Shown: piece after piece, positions 1 to 7,851 of the stretch
How the letters are laid out: each line of letters starts with the position of its first letter
Numbering within the stretch: the first letter of the stretch is position 1
Source: Bradyrhizobium canariense
Lineage (GTDB): Bacteria > Pseudomonadota > Alphaproteobacteria > Rhizobiales > Xanthobacteraceae
NCBI RefSeq assembly: GCF_019402665.1
Contig: NZ_VSST01000037.1
Location: forward strand, 62,001-126,000
DNA: 64,000 nt
Direction of reading: 5' to 3'
Translations under genes and position numbers: made by a program
Notes under the pieces: generated by a model
Seen by the model: the letters and a program-made list of their open reading frames with translations, nothing else
What the model was told of the DNA's origin: nothing
The model's database searches: none

Positions 1-2
1 TG

Positions 3-527
3 CGTACTTGGAAGGAGGAGCGCAAAAACGATCGGAACAATGGCAGCGAACACAATAAGCTAGAGCGTCGACGCCGCGTATTGACTACCGAGATCGAACG
101 CCTCTCTTATGCCATCGCAAATAGCCGCCGCAAGCCGGACGAATTGCTCAAGCGGATCGATGAGTGCGACCTGGAGCGGGAAAGCGTTGAAGAGCGCTTG
201 CGGCTGCTGGGCGGTGGCGGCGAAAATATAGTTGGCTTCGATCGCCCGAAATTCAGTGACCGATACTCCTCGGAGGTTAGAAGGCTTATCACCGCGCTCA
301 AAACCAATCCGAAGGCGATCGAAACTCGCATTGCCTTCCGCAACTTGATTGAATGCATAGTAGTGCATCCGGTTCGCAAGCGGATGCCCTACGAATATAC
401 GCCCTACCTGAACAGCTCCGCGCTTTGCGGAAAGAACCTTTTTCCCGAAAACCGCAGCAAGGAGCGAGAGATCAGCACGTTTGCATACTACGACAATGGC
501 AAGTCAGGGAAATCCGTGTCCTCGTAA
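3..527 (+). CDS. C-terminal part of a serine (large-type) site-specific recombinase, cut by the window edge
   Basis: The frame is open from the first bases of the window to a stop at 527, so only the last ~174 residues are seen. They hold a charged coiled-coil stretch (rich in L, E, R, K) followed by a tail with HPVRKRMPYEYTPY and LFPENRS, the pattern that ends many recombinases of the resolvase/invertase superfamily with zinc-ribbon and coiled-coil domains. The catalytic resolvase domain would lie upstream of the window. Such enzymes move or excise integrated elements, so this end may border a genomic island. The last ~10 residues after the conserved tail look irregular, so the end could be frameshifted or the whole gene decayed. 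The family call is from recognised motifs; activity cannot be judged. Confidence 0.7.
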   Translation, partial: RTWKEERKNDRNNGSEHNKLERRRRVLTTEIERLSYAIANSRRKPDELLKRIDECDLERESVEERLRLLGGGGENIVGFDRPKFSDRYSSEVRRLITALKTNPKAIETRIAFRNLIECIVVHPVRKRMPYEYTPYLNSSALCGKNLFPENRSKEREISTFAYYDNGKSGKSVSS

Positions 528-594
528 TAGACGCGGACCTGCATGCGGTGGCGGCCGTCGCGGATCTCGCCGTCGAGATGAGACATCGGCGTAC

Positions 595-966
595 TCATTG
601 GATATCGGCAGCCAATTTCAACGACCGAGCTGCCGCAAGCAATCGCTTGTCACGTGTCCAGATTGTTGCCTCGACTGTCAACATCGTCGATGCGAGCAAG
701 TGGGCATCGACACACCCAATGCCCAATCCGGACAACTTTCGCTTAACGATAAACTCTAAGACTTCGCTATTGCTGGCGATCGTCGCCTTAGGGAGGAGGT
801 TCAGTTCATCAAGCATGTCAGAAGCCTTCGACACGCGCCCCAGGAGCAATTCGCCGATCACGAACGGATGAATAACGATGTCACCGTGATCGAGGAGGCC
901 AGCAAGCCGTCCATCCGTGCGGCGGAAGTGGTCGATCCAGATCGACGTGTCCGCCAGGACTTTCAC
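595..966 (-). CDS. vapC: VapC-type PIN-domain toxin ribonuclease
   Basis: A 123-residue PIN domain protein, the normal size for VapC. The acidic metal-binding residues are visible: D6 in LADTS, E39 in IGELLLG, D87 in CVDAHLL and D106 in WTRDKRL. VapC toxins are Mg-dependent endoribonucleases that cut tRNA or rRNA when the antitoxin is degraded. The start overlaps the stop of the upstream antitoxin gene by four bases (ATGA, 963-966), so the two are translationally coupled. Its position beside a recombinase remnant fits a mobile or island-borne addiction module. The target RNA cannot be inferred. Confidence 0.92.
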   Translation of the reverse strand: MKVLADTSIWIDHFRRTDGRLAGLLDHGDIVIHPFVIGELLLGRVSKASDMLDELNLLPKATIASNSEVLEFIVKRKLSGLGIGCVDAHLLASTMLTVEATIWTRDKRLLAAARSLKLAADIQ

Positions 967-1154
967 TTGGGCCGGCGGCGCGGCGGAGCCTTGGCGTTGG
1001 GTTCGGTACCTCCCATCCGCGCGAGACGGCGTGCGGCCTCCCGTTCAACGAAGGCTATCAAGGCTTCCCTAACGACGGCTGCCTTTTCGCTGACGCCAGC
1101 AAATTCCTGCGCCTTGGCAAAAAGCTCGTCGTCTATCGCGATCGTCGTTCTCAT
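963..1154 (-). CDS. vapB: VapB-type antitoxin
   Basis: A 63-residue protein beginning MRTTIAIDDELFAKAQ, typical of the type II antitoxin VapB family whose N-terminus forms a ribbon-helix-helix DNA-binding fold and whose C-terminus wraps the toxin. The middle segment with VREALIAFVEREAARRLARMGG is the expected helical toxin-binding region, and the tail is basic and proline-rich. It precedes vapC with an ATGA overlap. A perfect 14-bp palindrome lies 24-37 bases upstream of the start and is a good candidate for the autoregulatory operator. Confidence 0.9.
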   Translation of the reverse strand: MRTTIAIDDELFAKAQEFAGVSEKAAVVREALIAFVEREAARRLARMGGTEPNAKAPPRRRPK

Positions 1155-1177
1155 GGGGCACCTCTACATCGAATATA

Positions 1178-1191
1178 GCATCATTTGATGC
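1178..1191. promoter_or_regulatory. Palindromic operator candidate for vapBC
   Basis: The sequence GCATCA-TT-TGATGC is a perfect inverted repeat with a two-base spacer, placed 24-37 bases before the vapB start in the only gap (1155-1204) between vapB and the next gene. VapB ribbon-helix-helix dimers normally bind inverted repeats over their own promoter. Binding here is inferred, not shown. Confidence 0.5.
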
Positions 1192-1204
1192 AGAATTCCA
1201 TGCC

Positions 1205-2122
1205 TTAGATCACCACCGGCCCCCGCCCCAGCGTCACCTCGACGATCTCCGGCGGCACGCCGACGCGGACCGGCATAAGGCTGCAACCGAGGCCGCCGGA
1301 AACGATGAGGTCGCATTTGAGCCGGAAGTGACCATAGGCGAGCCGCAGGCCATGCTGCCGCGAAACTGCCGGCGACCAGCCGAGCAGGCGGATCTGGCCG
1401 CCATGGGTGTGGCCGGACAGTTGCAGCGCGACGCGGGCGGGCACGCGCGGCGCGATATTGGGCTCATGCGCGAGCAGGATGATCGGCGCATCGTCGGTGG
1501 CCTTGGCAAGCGTCGCGTCGAGATCGTCAGCGCCGAAGCGCCCCGTGCTCCGGAAGCGGCGCGCCGGCAGAAAGGCGAGCTGATCGCCGAGGCCAGCGAG
1601 CCAGAACGCGCGGCCGTCCTTGGCGAGCCGCACGACGTCGTTCTCGTAGACAGGAATGCCGGCCGCCTCCAGCGCGCGATGCGCGACCGTCGGCCCGTGC
1701 CCCACCTGCTGCACGGTCCTGTCCGCCCAATAATCATGATTGCCCATGACGGCATGGACGCCGAGCGGCGCTTTCAGACCGGCCAGCACCTTGGCCCATT
1801 CGTTCGCCGGAATGATGCGCGTGACCTGGTGCAAGCCGGCGACATAGTCGCCGAGCAGCACGATGATATCCGCGTTCAGTGCGTTGGTGCGCTCGACGAT
1901 GGAATCGATCCGCTCCAGTGACATCCAGGGATCGCAGGCATGGATGTCGGCGATCACGGCGATCTTCAGCGGAAAGTCCGCGGGCCATTGCCGCGGCGTC
2001 GGATGATAGCGGGTGACGCGAAGCCGCAGGACCGGCTCGACGCCGACGCCATAGGCCGCGGTCGATACGCCGAGGGCGGACAGGCCGCCGATGGAACGGA
2101 AGAAATGACGGCGCGTGATCAT
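1205..2122 (-). CDS. Exported metallophosphoesterase, Tat-signal type
   Basis: A 305-residue calcineurin-like phosphoesterase. The dinuclear metal motifs occur in order: D-x-H in IADIHACD, GD in LLGDYVAG, GNHDYW, and GHTHGGQ near the end. The N-terminus carries a twin-arginine motif (TRRHFFRSIGG) followed by a hydrophobic stretch, so export by Tat to the periplasm or outer face of the inner membrane is likely, as for YkuE-type enzymes. The substrate is unknown; relatives act on lipid-linked or nucleotide phosphates. It lies 129 bp downstream of ruvB on the same strand but has no clear functional link to it. Confidence 0.88.
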   Translation of the reverse strand: MITRRHFFRSIGGLSALGVSTAAYGVGVEPVLRLRVTRYHPTPRQWPADFPLKIAVIADIHACDPWMSLERIDSIVERTNALNADIIVLLGDYVAGLHQVTRIIPANEWAKVLAGLKAPLGVHAVMGNHDYWADRTVQQVGHGPTVAHRALEAAGIPVYENDVVRLAKDGRAFWLAGLGDQLAFLPARRFRSTGRFGADDLDATLAKATDDAPIILLAHEPNIAPRVPARVALQLSGHTHGGQIRLLGWSPAVSRQHGLRLAYGHFRLKCDLIVSGGLGCSLMPVRVGVPPEIVEVTLGRGPVVI

Positions 2123-2251
2123 GGCAGCCCGATCGTGATGCGGCTTCTTGATGCGATCCTATTGGAGCGGAAATGGGGTGGGTTTGTGCAGACCCTCTGC
2201 ACGAGATCACCGGAAATTCATGACGGCGCGAGCAGTCTGCAGTTGCGTAGA

Positions 2252-3304
2252 TCAGTCGTCGCTCTCGTCGGTGCCGAACAGGCCGATCTGTGCCGCCGCA
2301 TCGCGCGAGGGCTCGCTGATGCCGAGATGGCGGAAGGCGTGCGAGGTGAGCAGGCGGCCGCGCGGGGTCCGCTGCAGATAGCCACACTGGATCAGATAAG
2401 GCTCGATGATGTCTTCGATCGCATCGCGCGGCTCCGACAGAGCGGCGGCCATCGTCTCGACGCCGACCGGACCGCCGCCATAGTTCTGCGCGATGGTCGT
2501 GAGGTAACGGCGGTCCATGGCATCGAGGCCGGCGGCGTCAACCTCGAGCGCGCTCAGCGCGTGGTCGGCAATCTTGCGATCGATCCTGTCGGCATCGGCC
2601 GCCGAAGCAAAATCGCGCACGCGGCGTAACAGCCGGCCGGCGATACGCGGCGTGCCACGCGCGCGGCGCGCGATCTCGTTGGCGCCATCCACGCTCATGC
2701 CGACGTTGAGCACGCGGGCGCCCCGGGTGACGATGCTTTCCAGCTCCTCGATGGTGTAGAAATTGAGCCGGACCGGAATGCCGAAACGATCGCGCAAGGG
2801 ATTGGTGAGCAGGCCGGCCCGGGTGGTGGCGCCGACGAGAGTGAATTTCGACAGCTCGATCTTCACCGAACGCGCCGCCGGGCCCTCGCCGATGATGAGG
2901 TCGAGCTGGAAATCCTCCATCGCGGGATAAAGCACTTCTTCCACTGCCGGGCTCAGGCGATGGATCTCGTCGATGAAGAGCACATCGCGCTCTTCGAGAT
3001 TGGTGAGGAGTGCTGCGAGATCGCCGGCCTTGGCGATCACCGGGCCTGACGTGGCGCGAAAGCCGACGCCGAGCTCCTTGGCCACGATCTGCGCCAGCGT
3101 GGTCTTGCCGAGGCCCGGCGGGCCGACGAACAGCACGTGATCCAGCGCCTCGCCGCGCTTGCGCGCCGCCTCGATGAAGATGGACAGATTCTTGCGCGCC
3201 TGCTGCTGGCCGACGAAGTCGGACAGCGATTGCGGGCGCAGCGCAGTGTCGCCGACATCATCGCTGCGGCGCTCGGGCGTGACCATGCGGGGAGGCGTGC
3301 TCAT
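2252..3304 (-). CDS. ruvB: Holliday junction branch migration helicase RuvB
   Basis: A 350-residue AAA+ motor that, with RuvA, drives branch migration of Holliday junctions during recombination repair. Walker A is GPPGLGKT and Walker B is DEIHR; the C-terminal winged-helix region with the QCGYLQRTPRGR segment binds DNA. The frame stays open 45 bases further upstream, but ATG at 3304 is preferred because it gives an ATGA overlap with the preceding membrane-protein gene (stop 3301-3303) and the usual N-terminus. It is the last gene of the yebC-ruvC-ruvA-ORF-ruvB operon. Confidence 0.97.
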   Translation of the reverse strand: MSTPPRMVTPERRSDDVGDTALRPQSLSDFVGQQQARKNLSIFIEAARKRGEALDHVLFVGPPGLGKTTLAQIVAKELGVGFRATSGPVIAKAGDLAALLTNLEERDVLFIDEIHRLSPAVEEVLYPAMEDFQLDLIIGEGPAARSVKIELSKFTLVGATTRAGLLTNPLRDRFGIPVRLNFYTIEELESIVTRGARVLNVGMSVDGANEIARRARGTPRIAGRLLRRVRDFASAADADRIDRKIADHALSALEVDAAGLDAMDRRYLTTIAQNYGGGPVGVETMAAALSEPRDAIEDIIEPYLIQCGYLQRTPRGRLLTSHAFRHLGISEPSRDAAAQIGLFGTDESDD

Positions 3305-3831
3305 GCGGGCAGGATAACACGGTGCAGCGGTTTCGCGAGCCACCAGCACAGGCTCGCCGGGATGACAGCGACGACGGCGAGCATGGCGGAAAGCTTCAGC
3401 GCCTCAGGCGCGGAACGGACACTCGGCAAGATCACCGCCGAGGTTTCGGAGGGCACAACGAACATGCCAAACCCGACGAACCCGGCGGCGGCCACGGCCG
3501 CGGCGAGCCACGCCATCCAGATCATGTTGAGGTCGGCGTAGACCGCGGCAAGCGCGAAGATCAAGCCGGCGGCGACTGCGGGAAGGAACGAGGCGAGAAC
3601 CGTGGCGATGGCCAGCAGCACGATCGCGATCGAAACCAGGGTGCGCAGTGCTTCCAGCTCGACGAGCGCAAGAAACATCTGCAGCACCGCGGCCCCGAGC
3701 GTCGCCACCATCACCGAAACCAGCGTGGCGACCGTCAGCGGCCCCACAACGGAGAAGATCACGACGATGCCGGCCACGCGCGAAAGGCGGCGAAAAAGAC
3801 CGGCGACGGGATTGGCGCGGGCCGCATTCAC
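3301..3831 (-). CDS. Membrane protein of unknown function inside the ruv operon
   Basis: A 176-residue protein with four to five hydrophobic segments (about residues 20-50, 60-95, 98-118 and 145-170), predicted to be an inner-membrane protein. It begins with GTG at 3831, overlapping the ruvA stop (GTGA), and its stop overlaps the ruvB start (ATGA), so it is translationally coupled on both sides. I do not recognise a family. The tight coupling suggests stable co-expression with RuvA and RuvB, but a direct role in recombination is only a guess; many such passengers are regulatory conveniences. Confidence 0.8.
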   Translation of the reverse strand: MNAARANPVAGLFRRLSRVAGIVVIFSVVGPLTVATLVSVMVATLGAAVLQMFLALVELEALRTLVSIAIVLLAIATVLASFLPAVAAGLIFALAAVYADLNMIWMAWLAAAVAAAGFVGFGMFVVPSETSAVILPSVRSAPEALKLSAMLAVVAVIPASLCWWLAKPLHRVILPA

Positions 3832-4445
3832 TTCGACAGCTCCTTCAGGCCCAGCCGGATGAGCTGCGCGGTCTCGGCGCTCTCGCCCGCGCTGCGCGAG
3901 GCCGATGCGATCGCGGCCGCAGCCTGCGGCTGGCCGTAGCCGAGATTGACCAGTGCGGAGATCGCATCCGCGACCGGCCGCGGGGCGCGCTGGTCATCGA
4001 CAGCGCCGGCGAGGTGCACGACCGCCGGATCGACATTGGAGAAGGCCGGCGCCTTGTCCTTCAATTCGGTGACGATGCGCTCGGCGACCTTGGGACCGAC
4101 ACCGGGCGTGCGCGTCACCGCAGCCTTGTCACGCAACGCGATCGCGTTGGCGAGATCGGACGGCTGTAGCGTGCCGAGCACGGCGAGCGCGACCTTGGCG
4201 CCGACGCCCTGCACGGTCTGGAGCAGGCGAAACCACTCGCGCTCCTGGTCGCTGCGGAAGCCGAACAGTTTGATCTGATCCTCGCGAACATAGGTCTCGA
4301 TCGACAGCACGGCGGCCTCGCCCGGCGAGGGCAGATGCTGCAGCGTGCGCGTCGAGCAATGCACCTGATAACCGACACCGCCAACATCAAGGATGACGAA
4401 ATCCTCGCCGTAGGAATCGATCAGGCCCTTGAGCTTGCCGATCAT
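3828..4445 (-). CDS. ruvA: Holliday junction DNA-binding protein RuvA
   Basis: A 205-residue protein beginning MIGKLKGLIDSYGEDF, the canonical RuvA N-terminal OB-fold. The tandem helix-hairpin-helix region is visible in LLQTVQGVGAKVALAVLG and TPGVGPKVAERIVTELKDK, and the C-terminal domain that contacts RuvB follows (from about residue 150). It binds the four-way junction and loads RuvB. ATGA overlap with ruvC upstream and GTGA overlap with the membrane-protein gene downstream show tight coupling in the operon. Confidence 0.97.
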   Translation of the reverse strand: MIGKLKGLIDSYGEDFVILDVGGVGYQVHCSTRTLQHLPSPGEAAVLSIETYVREDQIKLFGFRSDQEREWFRLLQTVQGVGAKVALAVLGTLQPSDLANAIALRDKAAVTRTPGVGPKVAERIVTELKDKAPAFSNVDPAVVHLAGAVDDQRAPRPVADAISALVNLGYGQPQAAAAIASASRSAGESAETAQLIRLGLKELSK

Positions 4446-4969
4446 AAGCCTGCCACCTTCAGCCGCAGCGCGGTGCTCTGGCGATGATGGGCGTGGGTGA
4501 TGGCGATGGCGAGCGCGTCGGCGGCGTCCGCGGACGGCGGATCGGCCTTCGGCAGCAAAATCTTGAGCATCATCGCGATCTGCTGCTTGTCGGCGTGGCC
4601 GGCGCCGACCACCGTCTTTTTCACCTGGTTCGGCGCGTATTCGGCAACACTGATGCCGAACATCGCGGGGGCGAGCATGGCGACGCCGCGGGCCTGGCCG
4701 AGCTTCAGCGTCGCGACGCCGTCCTTGTTGACGAAAGTCTGCTCGACCGCGGCTTCCATCGGCTTGTGACCGGACAGGACGGCGGCGAGCCCCTCATGGA
4801 TCGCGAGCAGCCGGCTCGCCAGCGGCAAATCGTCCGGCGGCTCCACCGAGCCACAGGCGACGTAGATCAGGCGGTTGCCCTCGGCCTCGATCACGCCCCA
4901 ACCGGTACGGCGCAAGCCAGGGTCGATGCCGATGATGCGAACGGGGCCACGAATCGGGAGCGTCGTCAT
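4442..4969 (-). CDS. ruvC: Crossover junction endodeoxyribonuclease RuvC
   Basis: A 175-residue Holliday junction resolvase that cuts the junction symmetrically. The N-terminal acidic site lies in IIGIDPGLRRTGWG, the second conserved Glu in AAVEQTFVNKD, and the C-terminal catalytic Asp region in SADAADALAIAITHAHH. Its stop overlaps the ruvA start. The 71-bp gap to yebC upstream leaves room for a secondary promoter but the gene order is the common proteobacterial yebC-ruvCAB arrangement. Confidence 0.97.
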   Translation of the reverse strand: MTTLPIRGPVRIIGIDPGLRRTGWGVIEAEGNRLIYVACGSVEPPDDLPLASRLLAIHEGLAAVLSGHKPMEAAVEQTFVNKDGVATLKLGQARGVAMLAPAMFGISVAEYAPNQVKKTVVGAGHADKQQIAMMLKILLPKADPPSADAADALAIAITHAHHRQSTALRLKVAGL

Positions 4970-5040
4970 GAGCCAGTGATAGCGGCTGGCTGCCGTGGGG
5001 GAAACAGAAACAGAACGAAAGTAACAGGGGAAGTGGCCCC

Positions 5041-5787
5041 CTACCCGCCCATCTTCGCCAGCAGCGCGTCCGACACCTCGAAATTGGCGTAGACGTGCTG
5101 GACGTCGTCGTGCTCGTTCAGCAGGTCTATCAGCTTGAGCAGCTTCTCGCCGGTCTCGTCGTCGACCGCGACCGTGTTCTGCGGCTTCCAGATCAGCGCG
5201 GCCTTGCGCGGCTCGCCGAACTTGGCCTCCAGCGCCTTGGCGACGTCGCGATAGCCTTCGGTCGAGGCGTAGATCTCGTGGCCGCCTTCGCTCGAGATCA
5301 CGTCGTCGGCGCCGGCCTCGATCGCGGCATCCAGCACGGCATCGTCGGAGGCGACGCTGCGGTCGTATTCGACGATGCCGGTGCGATCGAACATGAAGGA
5401 CACCGAGCCGGTTTCACCGAGATTGCCGCCGGACTTGGTGAAGAAGGAGCGGATGTCGGAAGCCGCGCGGTTACGGTTGTCGGTCAGCGCCTCGACGATA
5501 ACGGCAACGCCGCCGGGGCCGTAACCCTCGTAGCGGATTTCGTCGTAATTCTCGCCGTCATTGCCGAGCGCCTTCTTTACGGCGCGCTCGATATTGTCCT
5601 TCGGCATGTTCTCCTGGCGCGCCGCGGTGATGGCCGCACGCAGGCGCGGGTTCATGTTGGGGTCGGGCGTCCCCAGCTTGGCCGCGACGGTGATTTCCCG
5701 CGCCAGCTTGCCGAACAGTTTCGACTTCTGGGCATCCTGCCGCCCCTTGCGGTGCATGATGTTCTTGAATTGGGAATGTCCGGCCAT
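5041..5787 (-). CDS. yebC: YebC/PmpR-family protein (TACO1-like)
   Basis: A 248-residue protein starting MAGHSQFKNIMHRKGRQD, the signature N-terminus of the YebC/PmpR family, with the family segments DGENYDEIRYEGYGPGG and LTDNRNRAASDIR. Family members have been described both as transcription regulators and, more recently, as ribosome-associated factors that relieve stalling on proline-rich stretches. It heads the ruv operon, as in many proteobacteria. A 206-bp divergent gap to the chemoreceptor gene at 5994 should hold the promoters of both directions. Confidence 0.95.
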   Translation of the reverse strand: MAGHSQFKNIMHRKGRQDAQKSKLFGKLAREITVAAKLGTPDPNMNPRLRAAITAARQENMPKDNIERAVKKALGNDGENYDEIRYEGYGPGGVAVIVEALTDNRNRAASDIRSFFTKSGGNLGETGSVSFMFDRTGIVEYDRSVASDDAVLDAAIEAGADDVISSEGGHEIYASTEGYRDVAKALEAKFGEPRKAALIWKPQNTVAVDDETGEKLLKLIDLLNEHDDVQHVYANFEVSDALLAKMGG

Positions 5788-5993
5788 GCGTGATCTTCTC
5801 TAGGGGAATCGTGCGCCAAGGTGAGCGTGGGAAGCGCGGCCTTATAGGCCGCCACCCCACTGGAAAGAAAGAGGCTCTACGACTTTAAGGTAACACCGTA
5901 CGGGCCCGTGCCTAGATGTCAGGCATCGTTAACCCTGATTTCATTCCAGCTTGCGAAAATAGCGCCCGACCGTCCCCCGACAAGAGAGAGCTG

Positions 5994-7742
5994 ATGGCGT
6001 TCGGACTATTTCGGAAGCGTCTGCCGGACATGGCTGCAACTGCGGCCGCCCCGCAGGCTGCGCAGCCGGCGGCCCATTCCGAGTCTGCCGTGGCCGTCGA
6101 AAGCGATTCGGCCAAAGAAATCCTGGAACTGCTGGAACTCGAGCTGGGCGCGATGATTCGCCAGCTCGAGCGCGCCGCCAATTCGGTGGCCGGCGGTGCC
6201 GAGGCGACCGCCACGACGCTTGCCGCCATTCGCGACCGTACCGACGCCCTCACCGGCCGGACCAACGCCGCGCAATCGAACGCCTCCACCTTCGCCCATG
6301 CCGCCGACAAATTCACCCAGTCGGCGCTAGGCATCGGGGCCCAGGTTCGCGAGGCCGGCAAGCTCGCCGACGAGGCCAGCGCCGCGGCACAGGAAGCCCG
6401 CGCCAATGTCGACCGCTTGCGCGAATCCTCGGCCGCCATCGGCAACGTCGTCAATCTGATCGCACAGATCGCACGGCAGACGACGCTGCTCGCGCTCAAC
6501 TCGACCATCGAGGCCGCGCGCGCGGGCGCTGCGGGAAGAGGCTTTGCGGTCGTCGCCACCGAGGTCAAGGCACTCGCGGTGCAGACCCAGGGCGCGACGG
6601 AGGAGATCACCAAAAAGATCGACGCGCTGCAGCGCGACGCCGCCGGCTCCGCGGATGCGGTGCACCGCATCTCGCAGGCGATCGAGGCCATCCGCCCGGT
6701 CTTCGAGACCGTCAACGGCGCGGTCGCCGAACAGAACGCCACCACCAGCGAAGTCTCCGGCAACGCGACAAGCGCATCGGAGTTCATCATCTCGGTCGGC
6801 GAAAGCGCGGCCGAGATCGATGCCGCGACCAAGGCGGCCGAGAGCCACGGCGAGAACGTCGCCAGCGCAGGCAAGGCCGTGACCGCCTTCGCACAGAAAT
6901 TGAAATCGCGCTGCGCCGTGCTGCTGCGCCAGAGCGAGCACGACGACCGCCGCAAGACCGAACGGCTGCCCTGCCATCTCAAGCTCGAAACCGCCCGCGG
7001 GGTGCTGCCGGTCTACGAGATAGCGATGGACGGCGTGCTGATCGGCGGCGCGGACGCGGGCCGCCTTGCATCGCAAGCCATGATCGAAGGCACCCTCGAA
7101 GGCGTCGGCGCCTGCCGCCTGCGCGTAGTCGAGCAATCCAAGGCCGGCGCCCGCGCGCACTTCGTCCATCCCGATGCAACGCTCAGCGAGAAGATCGAGG
7201 ACAGGCTCTGGTCGATCCACGAGGAAAATACGGAGTTCGTCACCCGCGCCATGGAGGCCGGTAACGCGCTGACCGGAATCTTCGAGCAGGCGATTGCCCG
7301 CGGCGAGGTGAAGATCGACGAGCTCTTCGACACCGATTATGTCGAGATCGCCGGAACCAATCCACAGCAGTACCGCACCAAATATCTCGACTGGGCCGAC
7401 CGCGCGCTGCCGGCGTTCCAGGAAGCCTTTTTGGCAAAGGACCCGCGCCTGGCGTTCTGCGCCATGGTCGATCGCAACGGGTTCCTGCCGGTGCACAACA
7501 GAATCTACTCGCATCCGCAGCGGCCGGGCGATGCCGCCTGGAACACGGCCAATAGCCGCAACCGGCGGATGTTCAACGATCCGGCGGGGTTGGCCGCCGC
7601 GCGCAACCTGCGCTCGTATCTGGTGCAGAGCTATGCGCGCGACATGGGCAACGGCAATACGGTGATGATGCGCGAGATCGACGTTCCGATCCGCGTGCAG
7701 GGCCGGCACTGGGGCGGATTCAGGACGGCCTACAAGCTCTAG
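5994..7742 (+). CDS. Soluble methyl-accepting chemotaxis protein with PilZ-like insert and C-terminal sensory domain
   Basis: A 582-residue chemoreceptor without any membrane segment. The conserved signalling hairpin is around residues 150-215 (ARQTTLLALNSTIEAARAG, GRGFAVVATEVKALA). After it comes RRKTERLPCHLKLETARG..., which resembles a PilZ domain start (possible cyclic-di-GMP contact), then a ~150-residue C-terminal domain ending in GRHWGGFRTAYKL that is shared with the next gene. The ORF is open from 5916, but ATG 5994 follows an AGAGAG ribosome site and gives the natural N-terminus. As a cytoplasmic receptor it would signal to CheA/CheW encoded elsewhere; no other che gene is in the window. 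The ligand is unknown. Confidence 0.88.
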   Translation: MAFGLFRKRLPDMAATAAAPQAAQPAAHSESAVAVESDSAKEILELLELELGAMIRQLERAANSVAGGAEATATTLAAIRDRTDALTGRTNAAQSNASTFAHAADKFTQSALGIGAQVREAGKLADEASAAAQEARANVDRLRESSAAIGNVVNLIAQIARQTTLLALNSTIEAARAGAAGRGFAVVATEVKALAVQTQGATEEITKKIDALQRDAAGSADAVHRISQAIEAIRPVFETVNGAVAEQNATTSEVSGNATSASEFIISVGESAAEIDAATKAAESHGENVASAGKAVTAFAQKLKSRCAVLLRQSEHDDRRKTERLPCHLKLETARGVLPVYEIAMDGVLIGGADAGRLASQAMIEGTLEGVGACRLRVVEQSKAGARAHFVHPDATLSEKIEDRLWSIHEENTEFVTRAMEAGNALTGIFEQAIARGEVKIDELFDTDYVEIAGTNPQQYRTKYLDWADRALPAFQEAFLAKDPRLAFCAMVDRNGFLPVHNRIYSHPQRPGDAAWNTANSRNRRMFNDPAGLAAARNLRSYLVQSYARDMGNGNTVMMREIDVPIRVQGRHWGGFRTAYKL

Positions 7743-7851
7743 TGCGCGCTCAGGCAAGACGCCAACGCGCGAATCACCTCTTAAGACCGGAATTGGAATG
7801 GGAATGCCGCGGAGAGCCGGCGAACGGCTCTGACTGGAGGACTCTCAAGAC

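Noticed and set aside
353..871. Plus-strand frame after the recombinase tail as its continuation
   Set aside because: The residues after the stop at 527 do not match recombinase C-termini, and the frame is opposite vapC.
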